10,084 nt of DNA from CAYSBE01 sp044337585 (GTDB lineage Bacteria; Bacteroidota; Bacteroidia; UKL13-3): contig JBIINH010000077.1 in the NCBI GenBank assembly GCA_044337585.1, forward strand, positions 1 to 10,084, in the 5' to 3' direction. The notes beneath the pieces are model-generated. The model worked only from the letters and a program-made list of their open reading frames with translations, was not told the DNA's origin and did no database searches. Made by a program: the position numbers and the translations under genes. Shown here one piece after another: positions 1 through 6,643 of this stretch (positions are counted from its first letter, which is position 1; each line of letters begins with the position of its first letter).

Positions 1-630
1 ACCCTCTCCGCCAAATAGTGTATTTTTTATACCGCCAACAAATTGTATATCGTAGTCGATGCTTTGTGAAAATGCAACAATACATCCTGTGTCTACTTTT
101 AGCATCTCACCGTGACCTAGCGTTCGCTCAACAATATGACCACCCGCATGAACAAAGCATAATCCATCTCCTTCAAGTTTTTGCATGATAAATCCTTCGC
201 CACCAAATAAACCCGTTCCCAATTTGCGTTGAAATTCAATTCCAACACTTACTCCTTTAGCTGCGCATAGAAATGAATCCTTTTGACAAATTACTTTGCC
301 TCCCATTTCTGATAAATCTAATGGAATAATTTTTCCGGGATAGGGCGATGCGAAAGATACCTTGCGCTTGCCGCTACCTACATTGGTGTATATGGTCATA
401 AAAAGGTTTTCACCCGTGAGTAAACGTTTACCGGCTGAAAATAATTTACCCATTATTCCCGATTCTTTTGTTGAGCCATCTCCAAATAAAGTTTGCATTT
501 GAATACTGTTATCCATCATCATGAAGCTTCCTGGCTCTGCAATGACGCTTTCTTGTGGGTCTAATTCAATTTCTACACATTGCATTTCATTACCCAAAAT
601 GCAATAATCTATTTCATGATTTTGTCTCAT
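1..630 (-). CDS. AIM24 / TIGR00266 family protein, C-terminus cut by window edge
   Basis: I translated this from the ATG at 630-628 down to base 1: 210 codons with no stop, so the gene continues past the left edge. The family (AIM24, TIGR00266) forms a beta-rich fold related to the TRAP protein; its bacterial role is unsettled. Visible signs are an N-terminal strand region with the AEPGSFMMMD segment (31-40), a central GTGLFGGEGFIMQKLEGDG-like segment (138-156) rich in glycine, and a second GGEG at 207-210 preceded by FVGG (197-200). In family members this second GGEG opens the last strand pair, so I infer only about 30-60 residues are missing. There is no signal peptide or membrane segment, so it is probably cytoplasmic. 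It diverges from the SDR gene across 76 bp. The start is chosen because it is the first ATG and lies about 20 bases after a -7-like element. Confidence 0.85.
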   Translation of the reverse strand, partial: MRQNHEIDYCILGNEMQCVEIELDPQESVIAEPGSFMMMDNSIQMQTLFGDGSTKESGIMGKLFSAGKRLLTGENLFMTIYTNVGSGKRKVSFASPYPGKIIPLDLSEMGGKVICQKDSFLCAAKGVSVGIEFQRKLGTGLFGGEGFIMQKLEGDGLCFVHAGGHIVERTLGHGEMLKVDTGCIVAFSQSIDYDIQFVGGIKNTLFGGEG

Positions 631-654
631 TTAATTTTTAAATTTAAACGGCTG

Positions 655-662
655 CAAACATA
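655..662 (-). promoter_or_regulatory. Bacteroidota -7 promoter element for the AIM24-family gene
   Basis: The minus strand reads TATGTTTG, a full match to the Bacteroidota -7 consensus TAnnTTTG, 24 bases before the ATG at 630. Transcription would start near 648-651 and leave an A/T-rich leader of roughly 20 bases. No TTTG -33 box sits at the expected 19-21 base spacing, so the call rests on the -7 match and its position only. Confidence 0.45.
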
Positions 663-706
663 ATTAATTTAACGAAGTTTGTCCCTCAATTTAAGCAAAC
701 ATTCAA

Positions 707-1366
707 ATGGGAAAAAATGTATTATTGGTTGGCGCAACAGGCCTTGTAGGTAAAGTATTGTTATATCAACTAATAGAAAATGAAGCGATTGTAAATATTC
801 ATGTGCTATCCAGAAGACCTATGACAATCAAACACAAAAAGGTAATTGTGCACGAAACCGATTTTACTGATTTGGACAAAAATAAAGAAGCCTTCAAGGT
901 TGATGCCATTTTTTGTTGTATTGGCACCACAATCGCAAAAGCAGGATCGCAACAAGCATTTCGCAAAGTAGATTATGATATTCCTGTACTTTTATCAAAC
1001 CTGGGACATGCCGCAAAAGTGTCTTCAATGCACGTAGTATCAGCAATGGGTGCTGATAAAAACGCATCAATATTTTATAATAAAGTGAAAGGAGAAATGG
1101 AGGAAAGTATAATAAATAGTGATATTTCACATGTATGTATCTACCGACCGTCACTCTTATTAGGAAACCGAAATGAGTTTCGCATGGGAGAATTTATAGC
1201 CCAAAAAATGCTGAAACCGCTACGCTTTCTGTTTGCCGGGCCATTAACAAAATACAAACCAGTTGAGGCAAAGCAAGTTGCTAAGGCAATGCTCAACAAT
1301 TTTTTATTAAACAAACAGGGAATCGAAATTATTGAAAATGACAACATTTTTAATCTAGCAGAATAA
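707..1366 (+). CDS. Atypical SDR, HTATIP2/TIP30-like NAD(P)-binding oxidoreductase
   Basis: This is a 219-residue Rossmann-fold protein. The dinucleotide-binding glycine motif GATGLVG is at residues 9-15, right after the first beta strand. The SDR catalytic set is present: Ser112 in VVSAMGADK, then Tyr124 and Lys128 in YNKVKGEME (Y-x-x-x-K). The run GADK...Y..VKGE followed by YRPSLLLG (146-153) is the pattern of the HTATIP2/TIP30 (SDR_a5) branch rather than classical SDRs. The substrate is unknown. It lacks a signal peptide and should be cytoplasmic. The ATG at 707 is the first in frame before the glycine motif; there is no Shine-Dalgarno. A near-match GAAGTTTG at 674-681 could be its -7 box. 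ccmF follows after 51 bp but has its own -7 match, so co-transcription is uncertain. Confidence 0.85.
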   Translation: MGKNVLLVGATGLVGKVLLYQLIENEAIVNIHVLSRRPMTIKHKKVIVHETDFTDLDKNKEAFKVDAIFCCIGTTIAKAGSQQAFRKVDYDIPVLLSNLGHAAKVSSMHVVSAMGADKNASIFYNKVKGEMEESIINSDISHVCIYRPSLLLGNRNEFRMGEFIAQKMLKPLRFLFAGPLTKYKPVEAKQVAKAMLNNFLLNKQGIEIIENDNIFNLAE

Positions 1367-1390
1367 ATCAATTTACATACGTTATTGTTA

Positions 1391-1398
1391 TAGATTTG
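1391..1398 (+). promoter_or_regulatory. Bacteroidota -7 promoter element upstream of ccmF
   Basis: TAGATTTG matches TAnnTTTG exactly and lies 19 bases before the ccmF ATG. It predicts a start site near 1402-1405 and a leader of about 15 bases. A TTTA at 1372-1375 is the only -33-like sequence, and at 15 bases it is closer than the usual 19-21. ccmF may therefore be transcribed on its own as well as by read-through from the SDR gene. Confidence 0.45.
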
Positions 1399-1417
1399 CA
1401 CCCATTATTTTTTATTC

Positions 1418-3958
1418 ATGAAAGAAATTATTTTTGAGGGGGAACAACTGTTTTGGGGAAACTTAGGTCACTTTGCAGTAGTTATATCATTTTCCACATC
1501 TATTTTAGCAGCGCTTGCATGGTATTTTTCGTTTGAAACGAAAGATGCAAAGTGGGAAAAAATTGCCCGACTCGCATTTCACACACATACCTTGTCAGTG
1601 CTAACCATTATCGGCACGTTGTTCTACATTATCTATAAACATTTATTTGAATACCATTATGCTTGGCAACATTCTTCCTTAGATTTGCCAGTTTATTATA
1701 TGATATCGTGTTTCTGGGAAGGACAGGAGGGAAGCTTTTTGCTTTGGATTTTTTGGCAAATGGTAATCGGGAATATTTTACTACGCACAGCTAAAGATTG
1801 GACCTCACAGGTAATGAGCGTCATCATGTTATCGCAGGTTGTGCTCACCTCTATGCTATTAGGGGTAACCATTTTGGGGTATAAAATTGGCAGCACACCA
1901 TTTGAATTGTTGCGCAACGCAATGGGCAATGCTCCCTTATTTAGCCAACCTGACTATCTATCAAAAATTACCGATGGAAATGGGTTAAATCCTTTACTAC
2001 AAAACTATTGGATGGTCATCCATCCGCCTACCTTATTTTTTGGATTTGCCACCACCATCATTCCTTTTGCATTTGCAATCGCAGCTTTGTGGCGCAAAGA
2101 TTTCTCAGGCTGGCTAAAGCCTGCTTTGCCTTGGGCACTTATTAGTGTTATGGTACTGGGAACCGGAATCATCATGGGTGGTTTTTGGGCTTATGAATCG
2201 CTTAGTTTTGGCGGTTATTGGGCATGGGATCCGGTTGAGAATGCTTCACTCATCCCTTGGTTGATATTAATTGCCGCAGTGCATGTTATGCTTATTTACA
2301 AGCATTCCGGAAATGCACTTATTCTTACTTTTATCCTCACTATTTCTACATTTTGGCTTGTGCTTTATGCTACTTTTCTAACACGTAGCGGCATCCTTGG
2401 AAACGCTTCTGTGCATTCATTTACCGATTTGGGAATGAGTGGCCAACTGTTGCTATTTATCATGATGTTTGTTTGGCTGCCCGGATTTGTGCTGTTGCCA
2501 TCAGGAAAATATAAATGGATATATACCATTGCACTTCCCTTATTTATCATGATGATTGTGGCTGTTGAGAAATATGATTTCCCTACGTGGCCTGCAATTG
2601 CAGTAGGGTTGGTATTTTTTGTGGTTACCTTTTGGATGATGGGCAAGCAAATTCCCAAATCGGATAAAGATGAAGAAGTTTATTCGCGAGAGTTTTGGAT
2701 GTTTGTTGGGAGTTTGGTTTTGGTTATTTCTGCATTTCAAGTCATCATTTTTACATCGGTTCCCGTTATCAATAAGTTGTTTGGATTGAATATAGCCCCT
2801 CCATCAGATGTAATTATGCATTACAATAAATGGCAAATGCCAATAGCCATCTTAATTGCACTATTTACAGGAACTGCCCAATTGCTCAAATACAAACACA
2901 ATACGCAAAAAGCATTAAATAAAATTGGCCTTCATGCAGTTATTGCAGTTGTGGTTTCAATAGGGTTATATTTTGGCTTTAAACTTGATAACTGGTTTTA
3001 TTTCGGTTTGCTTTGGGCTTCTGCTTTCACCATTAGTGCAAATAGCCAGTTACTTAAGCCGGCATTTTCAGGAAAAATTAAACTCATGGGATCAAGCGTT
3101 GCCCATATTGGTTTTGGTATTTTATTAATTGGTGTGTTGGTTTCTTCAGCCAATAAAAAGGTAATTTCCATCAATCAAACAGGATTTCAATTAAACCCAG
3201 AGTTTGATGCCACTGCAAACAGAGAGCATGTGCTACTTGAAAGAGGAAAAACCTTGAGGATGAATGACTATGAAATTACCTATCAAAATGATACACAAAT
3301 TTGGGTAAACAGATACTACCAGGTACATTACAAAAAGATAAATCCGCAAACCAATGAAGTGGAATATGAGTTTGATTTGTATCCCAATGCACAAGTAAAT
3401 CCTAAAATGGGATTGGTGGCAAATCCTGACACCCGTCATTATATTTCACATGATGTGTTCACCTATGTGAGCTCTATTCCGAAAGAAAGAACAAAAGACA
3501 AATTTGTGCATGAAGTTAAGTATGAAGTAAAGCCGGGCGATACCGTTATCACAAATCAGGGCTATGTTATTTTACAAAAAGTAACCAGCAATACCCAAGA
3601 TGCAAAAATACTCAGGCAAGGAAATGAAATCATGCTAACCGCAGAGTTGCTTTGGGTAAGTTTAAATCAACAAGCGCCCATTCAGGCAGTGTATGGAATC
3701 AGCAATGGTCAAATTGTCGACTATCCTGCAATGGTAGCAGATGGGCGTTTACGTATTCGCTTTTCAGGTGTAAATCCCGAGACAGGCAAAGTTACTTTAG
3801 AAACGGCAGAGCTTGATACATCTGGCGATTTTATCATTATGAAAGCTATTGTTTTTCCTTGGATTAATCTGGTTTGGGGTGGTACCATCATTATGATAGT
3901 AGGATTTATAATGGCAATATGGAGGCGACTTTCAGAAACGAAATTGCTTGTAAAGTAA
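1418..3958 (+). CDS. ccmF: Cytochrome c biogenesis haem lyase component, CcmF/CcsA family
   Basis: This 846-residue multi-pass inner-membrane protein should take haem from holo-CcmE and help attach it to apocytochrome c (System I maturation). The haem-handling WWD-type motif is clear at 265-282 (GGYWAWDPVENAS...PWL). The four histidines known from E. coli CcmF appear in matching context: His202 in VIHPPTLFFGF and His333 in SVHSFTDLG (periplasmic pair), His289 after the WWD motif and His563 in VAHIGFG (transmembrane pair). The family signature WGGHEGSLLLW appears here as FWEGQEGSFLLW (99-110), with Gln for His. About a dozen hydrophobic segments fill residues 15-580. A long soluble, beta-rich domain (about 580-808) precedes a final helix (about 810-835). 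No ccmE, ccmG or ccmH is nearby. The only ATG that fits is 1418. The stop codon lies in a terminator stem. Confidence 0.93.
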   Translation: MKEIIFEGEQLFWGNLGHFAVVISFSTSILAALAWYFSFETKDAKWEKIARLAFHTHTLSVLTIIGTLFYIIYKHLFEYHYAWQHSSLDLPVYYMISCFWEGQEGSFLLWIFWQMVIGNILLRTAKDWTSQVMSVIMLSQVVLTSMLLGVTILGYKIGSTPFELLRNAMGNAPLFSQPDYLSKITDGNGLNPLLQNYWMVIHPPTLFFGFATTIIPFAFAIAALWRKDFSGWLKPALPWALISVMVLGTGIIMGGFWAYESLSFGGYWAWDPVENASLIPWLILIAAVHVMLIYKHSGNALILTFILTISTFWLVLYATFLTRSGILGNASVHSFTDLGMSGQLLLFIMMFVWLPGFVLLPSGKYKWIYTIALPLFIMMIVAVEKYDFPTWPAIAVGLVFFVVTFWMMGKQIPKSDKDEEVYSREFWMFVGSLVLVISAFQVIIFTSVPVINKLFGLNIAPPSDVIMHYNKWQMPIAILIALFTGTAQLLKYKHNTQKALNKIGLHAVIAVVVSIGLYFGFKLDNWFYFGLLWASAFTISANSQLLKPAFSGKIKLMGSSVAHIGFGILLIGVLVSSANKKVISINQTGFQLNPEFDATANREHVLLERGKTLRMNDYEITYQNDTQIWVNRYYQVHYKKINPQTNEVEYEFDLYPNAQVNPKMGLVANPDTRHYISHDVFTYVSSIPKERTKDKFVHEVKYEVKPGDTVITNQGYVILQKVTSNTQDAKILRQGNEIMLTAELLWVSLNQQAPIQAVYGISNGQIVDYPAMVADGRLRIRFSGVNPETGKVTLETAELDTSGDFIIMKAIVFPWINLVWGGTIIMIVGFIMAIWRRLSETKLLVK

Positions 3959-3983
3959 GTTCAATCGCACTTACTTTGTTTTT
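3952..3983 (+). terminator. Rho-independent terminator overlapping the ccmF stop codon
   Basis: A perfect 9-bp inverted repeat, AAAGTAAGT (3952-3960) with ACTTACTTT (3969-3977), encloses an 8-base loop and is followed by GTTTTT (3978-3983). The ccmF stop TAA (3956-3958) is inside the left arm, so translating ribosomes would cover the stem until they terminate. This hairpin with a U tract would separate ccmF from the DUF2520 gene. The stem is AT-rich and so only moderately stable. Confidence 0.65.
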
Positions 3984-4002
3984 CACAGTTAAATAGTATT
4001 CA

Positions 4003-4767
4003 TTGAAAAAAATAAGCATACTTGGTTATGGCAATGTTGCCTGTATTTTAGGAACTAAACTTCAAGCTTCGGGATTCTTCGTTGATAAGGTATGGGGCAG
4101 GGATGCAACAAAGGCAAGAGCATTTGCCACAAGTATTAAGGCCGGTGTAGCCAACGATGTATCAGAACTTGCAGCAAGTGATATAGTCATCATTGCAGTT
4201 TCGGATGCGGCTATTCAACGTGTGTCTGATCTGCTTCCTGAAACGGATGCCCTTGTTGTTCATACGTCAGGTATGATTGAAATGGATTTACTTAAGCAGC
4301 ATAAAAGACGCGGTGTTTTTTATCCCTTACAAACCCTGACAAAAGATTTTCTGGTGCCGTTTACCGAAGTTCCATTTCTTTTAGAATCAAAACAAGCTGA
4401 TGATATGGCATTATTAAAAGAGTTGGCTTCAGGAATGGGGAGCACTTGTTATGAGATGAATAGCGATATCCGAAAGCATGTTCATCTTTCAGCCGTTTTC
4501 GTGAATAATTTTGCCAATCACTTATTTTCAATTGCATCAAATTTATTACAGGAAAAGCAGTTGCCATTGGAAATACTGCATCCTTTGATGCGGCAAACGG
4601 TTGACAAGGCAATTGCACTTTCACCACAAGATATACAAACCGGTCCGGCCAAAAGGGGAGATATAGACACCATAAATCAACATTTGGCATTATTGAGTAA
4701 ATATCCGGAGTATAATAAAATATATGAGGTACTGAGCGAGTCAATTCGCAATAGGTATAAAAATTAA
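4003..4767 (+). CDS. Rossmann-like and DUF2520 domain protein
   Basis: This 254-residue protein has an N-terminal dinucleotide-binding domain like those of F420-dependent NADP oxidoreductases and ProC: ILGYGNVA with the GxGxxA motif at 8-13, and strands ending in IVIIAVSD (61-68) and VVHTSG (85-90). The C-terminal helical DUF2520 domain follows, with the family's conserved YPLQTLTK (107-114), RKHVHLSAVFVNNFANHL (157-174) and QTGPAKRGD (212-220). The activity is not known for the family; an NAD(P)-dependent dehydrogenase is an inference. The start is TTG at 4003: an in-frame TAG at 3994-3996 rules out an upstream start, and TTG gives MKKISILG, which fits the first strand. It is followed after 24 bp by the KdsC-type phosphatase, a pairing I recall as common in Bacteroidota. 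Confidence 0.88.
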   Translation: MKKISILGYGNVACILGTKLQASGFFVDKVWGRDATKARAFATSIKAGVANDVSELAASDIVIIAVSDAAIQRVSDLLPETDALVVHTSGMIEMDLLKQHKRRGVFYPLQTLTKDFLVPFTEVPFLLESKQADDMALLKELASGMGSTCYEMNSDIRKHVHLSAVFVNNFANHLFSIASNLLQEKQLPLEILHPLMRQTVDKAIALSPQDIQTGPAKRGDIDTINQHLALLSKYPEYNKIYEVLSESIRNRYKN

Positions 4768-4779
4768 CCCGGCATATCA

Positions 4780-4787
4780 TAGCTTTG
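4780..4787 (+). promoter_or_regulatory. -7 element just upstream of kdsC, possible leaderless start
   Basis: TAGCTTTG is an exact TAnnTTTG match sitting only 4 bases before the kdsC ATG at 4792. If used, transcription would begin at or next to the start codon and give a leaderless mRNA. No -33 TTTG lies at the right distance, so chance occurrence inside an operon gap is a real alternative. Confidence 0.35.
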
Positions 4788-4791
4788 CTGT

Positions 4792-5319
4792 ATGGGTAAT
4801 TATTTATCAAAATTAAAAGACATCAAGTGTTTTGTGTTTGATGTAGATGGTGTGCTAACAGATGGTAAAGTATTGGCATTGGCAAGTGGTGAACAACCTC
4901 GTAGTTTTCTGGTTAAAGATGGTTATGGAATTGAGCGTGCATTATTGGCCGGATATATTGTTGCCATCATTTCCGGGGGTAATCAAGATGGGGTGATGAA
5001 ACGACTGCAATTTTTAAAAATTCAACACATTCATTTGGGAGTAAAAGATAAGGTGCAAACCCTTCAATCTCTTTGTGAAGCGAATCAAATTTCTATGAGT
5101 GAGATCTTATACATGGGTGACGATTTACCCGATTATGATGTGATGAAACTTACCGGACTGCCGACATGCCCTTCAGATGCGGTACAAGAAATTAAAGATA
5201 TTTCGTTTTATATTTCAGATTTTAAAGGAGGAGAAGGATGTGTGAGAGATGTGATCGAGAAAGTGATGAAAGTACAGGGAACCTGGAGAAAATTTGAAAA
5301 TGAGAATATTAATAATTGA
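4792..5319 (+). CDS. kdsC: KdsC-type HAD phosphatase (3-deoxy-D-manno-octulosonate-8-phosphate phosphatase)
   Basis: This is a 175-residue, cap-less (C0) HAD hydrolase, the size usual for stand-alone KdsC, which forms tetramers and removes phosphate from Kdo-8-phosphate on the way to CMP-Kdo and lipid A/LPS. Motif I is FDVDGVLTDG (16-25), with Asp17 as nucleophile and Asp19 as acid/base. Motif II is the Ser61 of IISGG (59-63). The motif III lysine is Lys85 or Lys87 in GVKDK. Motif IV is MGDDLPDYDV (108-117), with the Mg-binding acids Asp110 and Asp111. The C-terminal GGEGCVRDVIE segment (147-157) is the family tail. After motif II many relatives have Gly-Arg; this one has Gly-Gly-Asn, so a related sugar-acid phosphatase (for example KDN-9-phosphate) is not excluded. 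It overlaps nothing, and the next gene starts 3 bp after its stop, which indicates a shared transcript. Confidence 0.88.
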   Translation: MGNYLSKLKDIKCFVFDVDGVLTDGKVLALASGEQPRSFLVKDGYGIERALLAGYIVAIISGGNQDGVMKRLQFLKIQHIHLGVKDKVQTLQSLCEANQISMSEILYMGDDLPDYDVMKLTGLPTCPSDAVQEIKDISFYISDFKGGEGCVRDVIEKVMKVQGTWRKFENENINN

Positions 5320-5322
5320 GCC

Positions 5323-6585
5323 ATGCTAAAAAGATACCTTTTCATATTCACGTTACTTGTAGTGTATGCAGATGTATGGGCAGCTCGCATCCTCATTCCG
5401 ATGGATGAAGCACAGCGCAATCACTTAAAAGCATATGGAATTGCATTTTGGGAATTGAAGAAAGAGATTGATGTGGACTGGTTGTTGAATTACAGAGGTG
5501 GAAGTTTTATGCTCCTTCATTCGGAACAGTCAGAAAAAGAGTGCCGCATTCGTGGTGTGAGCTATGAAGTAATAAGTGAAGGCATGGTTTCACAAATTTT
5601 ATCTGAAATTGCTCAGCCCAATATCAATATGGAATTGGTGAAGCTGCACAAAGCGCCCAAAATTGCTGTCTATTCTCCCAAGACCAAACAGCCTTGGGAC
5701 GATGCTGTGACGATGGTGTTGGCCTATGCAGAAATACCCTATGATGTGGTTTTTGATGATGAAGTGCTGCAAGGAAATTTGATTAAGTATGACTGGCTTC
5801 ATTTGCATCATGAAGACTTTACAGGGCAATACGGGAAGTTTTATGCTTCTTTTCATAATGCTGCCTGGTATCAGGCTGAGGTAAGGGAAGCGGAGGCAAC
5901 TGCAGCCCGAAATGGATTTGCCAAAGTGAGCGAATTGAAACTTGCTGTTGCTAAAAAAATCAGGGATTTTGTGTTGGGCGGAGGGTTTTTATTTGCGATG
6001 TGTTCTGCAACGGATAGTTACGATATTGCCCTAGCAGCAGATGGCGTTGATATATGTGAAAGTATGTTTGACGGAGATGGTGCTGATCCGGCAGCCAATC
6101 GTAAGTTGAATTTTAACAATACGTTTGCTTTCAAAGACTTCAATTTGGTAATGGATCCTTACATATATGAGTATTCATACATCGATGCGACACCGGAAAC
6201 CAGACCGGTTAATGAACAAACGGATCGTTTTACGTTATTTGATTTTTCTGCAAAATGGGATATCGTACCCACCATGCTTTGTCAAAATCACACCAAGGTG
6301 ATTAAAGGATTTTATGGACAAACCACCGCTTATCGCAAGCAGTTTGTGAAAAGTGATGTATTGATTATGGGAGAAAATAAAGCATTGGGTGAAGCCCGCT
6401 ATATACATGGCACAGCCGGAAAAGGTACATGGACATTTTTTAGTGGACATGACCCTGAAGACTATCAACACCAAGTGGGCGAGCCACCAACCGATTTGAA
6501 TTTGCATCCCAATTCGCCCGGCTACCGATTAATTTTGAATAATATCTTGTTCCCATCGGCCAAGAAGAAAAAGATGAAGACCTGA
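5323..6585 (+). CDS. Secreted protein with amidotransferase-like fold (often mislabelled asparagine synthetase B)
   Basis: This 420-residue protein has a signal peptide (KR at 3-4, hydrophobic 5-15, likely cleavage after VWA near residue 20), so it is exported. I recall close Bacteroidota relatives being named asparagine synthetase B, but it has no N-terminal catalytic Cys and no ATP-pyrophosphatase SGGxDS motif. What I see instead looks like a class I amidotransferase/ThuA-type fold. There is a strand IAVYSPK (114-120), then a strand leading into GGGFLFAMCSATDS (219-232), with Cys227 where a nucleophile elbow would be. Near the end is GKGTWTFFSGHDPED (366-380), where His376 and Glu379 could complete a triad. 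The HLHHEDFTGQYG segment (160-171) and DGDGADPAANR (250-260) look like conserved active-site or metal-binding loops. The C-terminus is lysine-rich (KKKKMKT). It starts 3 bp after kdsC. Function unknown; the fold assignment is an inference. Confidence 0.8.
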   Translation: MLKRYLFIFTLLVVYADVWAARILIPMDEAQRNHLKAYGIAFWELKKEIDVDWLLNYRGGSFMLLHSEQSEKECRIRGVSYEVISEGMVSQILSEIAQPNINMELVKLHKAPKIAVYSPKTKQPWDDAVTMVLAYAEIPYDVVFDDEVLQGNLIKYDWLHLHHEDFTGQYGKFYASFHNAAWYQAEVREAEATAARNGFAKVSELKLAVAKKIRDFVLGGGFLFAMCSATDSYDIALAADGVDICESMFDGDGADPAANRKLNFNNTFAFKDFNLVMDPYIYEYSYIDATPETRPVNEQTDRFTLFDFSAKWDIVPTMLCQNHTKVIKGFYGQTTAYRKQFVKSDVLIMGENKALGEARYIHGTAGKGTWTFFSGHDPEDYQHQVGEPPTDLNLHPNSPGYRLILNNILFPSAKKKKMKT

Positions 6586-6596
6586 CCCATTTCCTC

Positions 6597-6617
6597 AAAA
6601 CTTAGTTATTAGGTTTT
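6597..6617 (+). terminator. Weak hairpin after the secreted-protein gene
   Basis: AAAACTTA (6597-6604) pairs with TAGGTTTT (6610-6617), 8 bp including one T-G wobble, with a 5-base loop. It is followed by ATTTCTTGATTT, which is T-rich but interrupted. It starts 12 bases after the stop at 6585 and could partly end the kdsC transcript before the DUF6913 gene. With only one G-C pair it is weak, so read-through is likely. Confidence 0.3.
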
Positions 6618-6643
6618 ATTTCTTGATTTGATAACTTGCAACC

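Noticed and set aside
674..681. GAAGTTTG as a firm promoter for the SDR gene
   Set aside because: It misses the first T of TAnnTTTG and has no -33 box; mentioned only as a possibility in the gene entry.
4768..4791. Hairpin between DUF2520 and kdsC
   Set aside because: Only a 3-bp AGC/GCT core pairs across a 3-base loop; it is too small to matter.
4361..4810. Open frame of 149 codons on the minus strand
   Set aside because: It lies opposite the DUF2520 gene, shows no recognisable domain and has a composition expected of an antisense shadow.
5323..6585. True asparagine synthetase B function
   Set aside because: There is no Cys at the mature N-terminus, no SGGxDS ATP-binding motif, the length is too short and there is a signal peptide.
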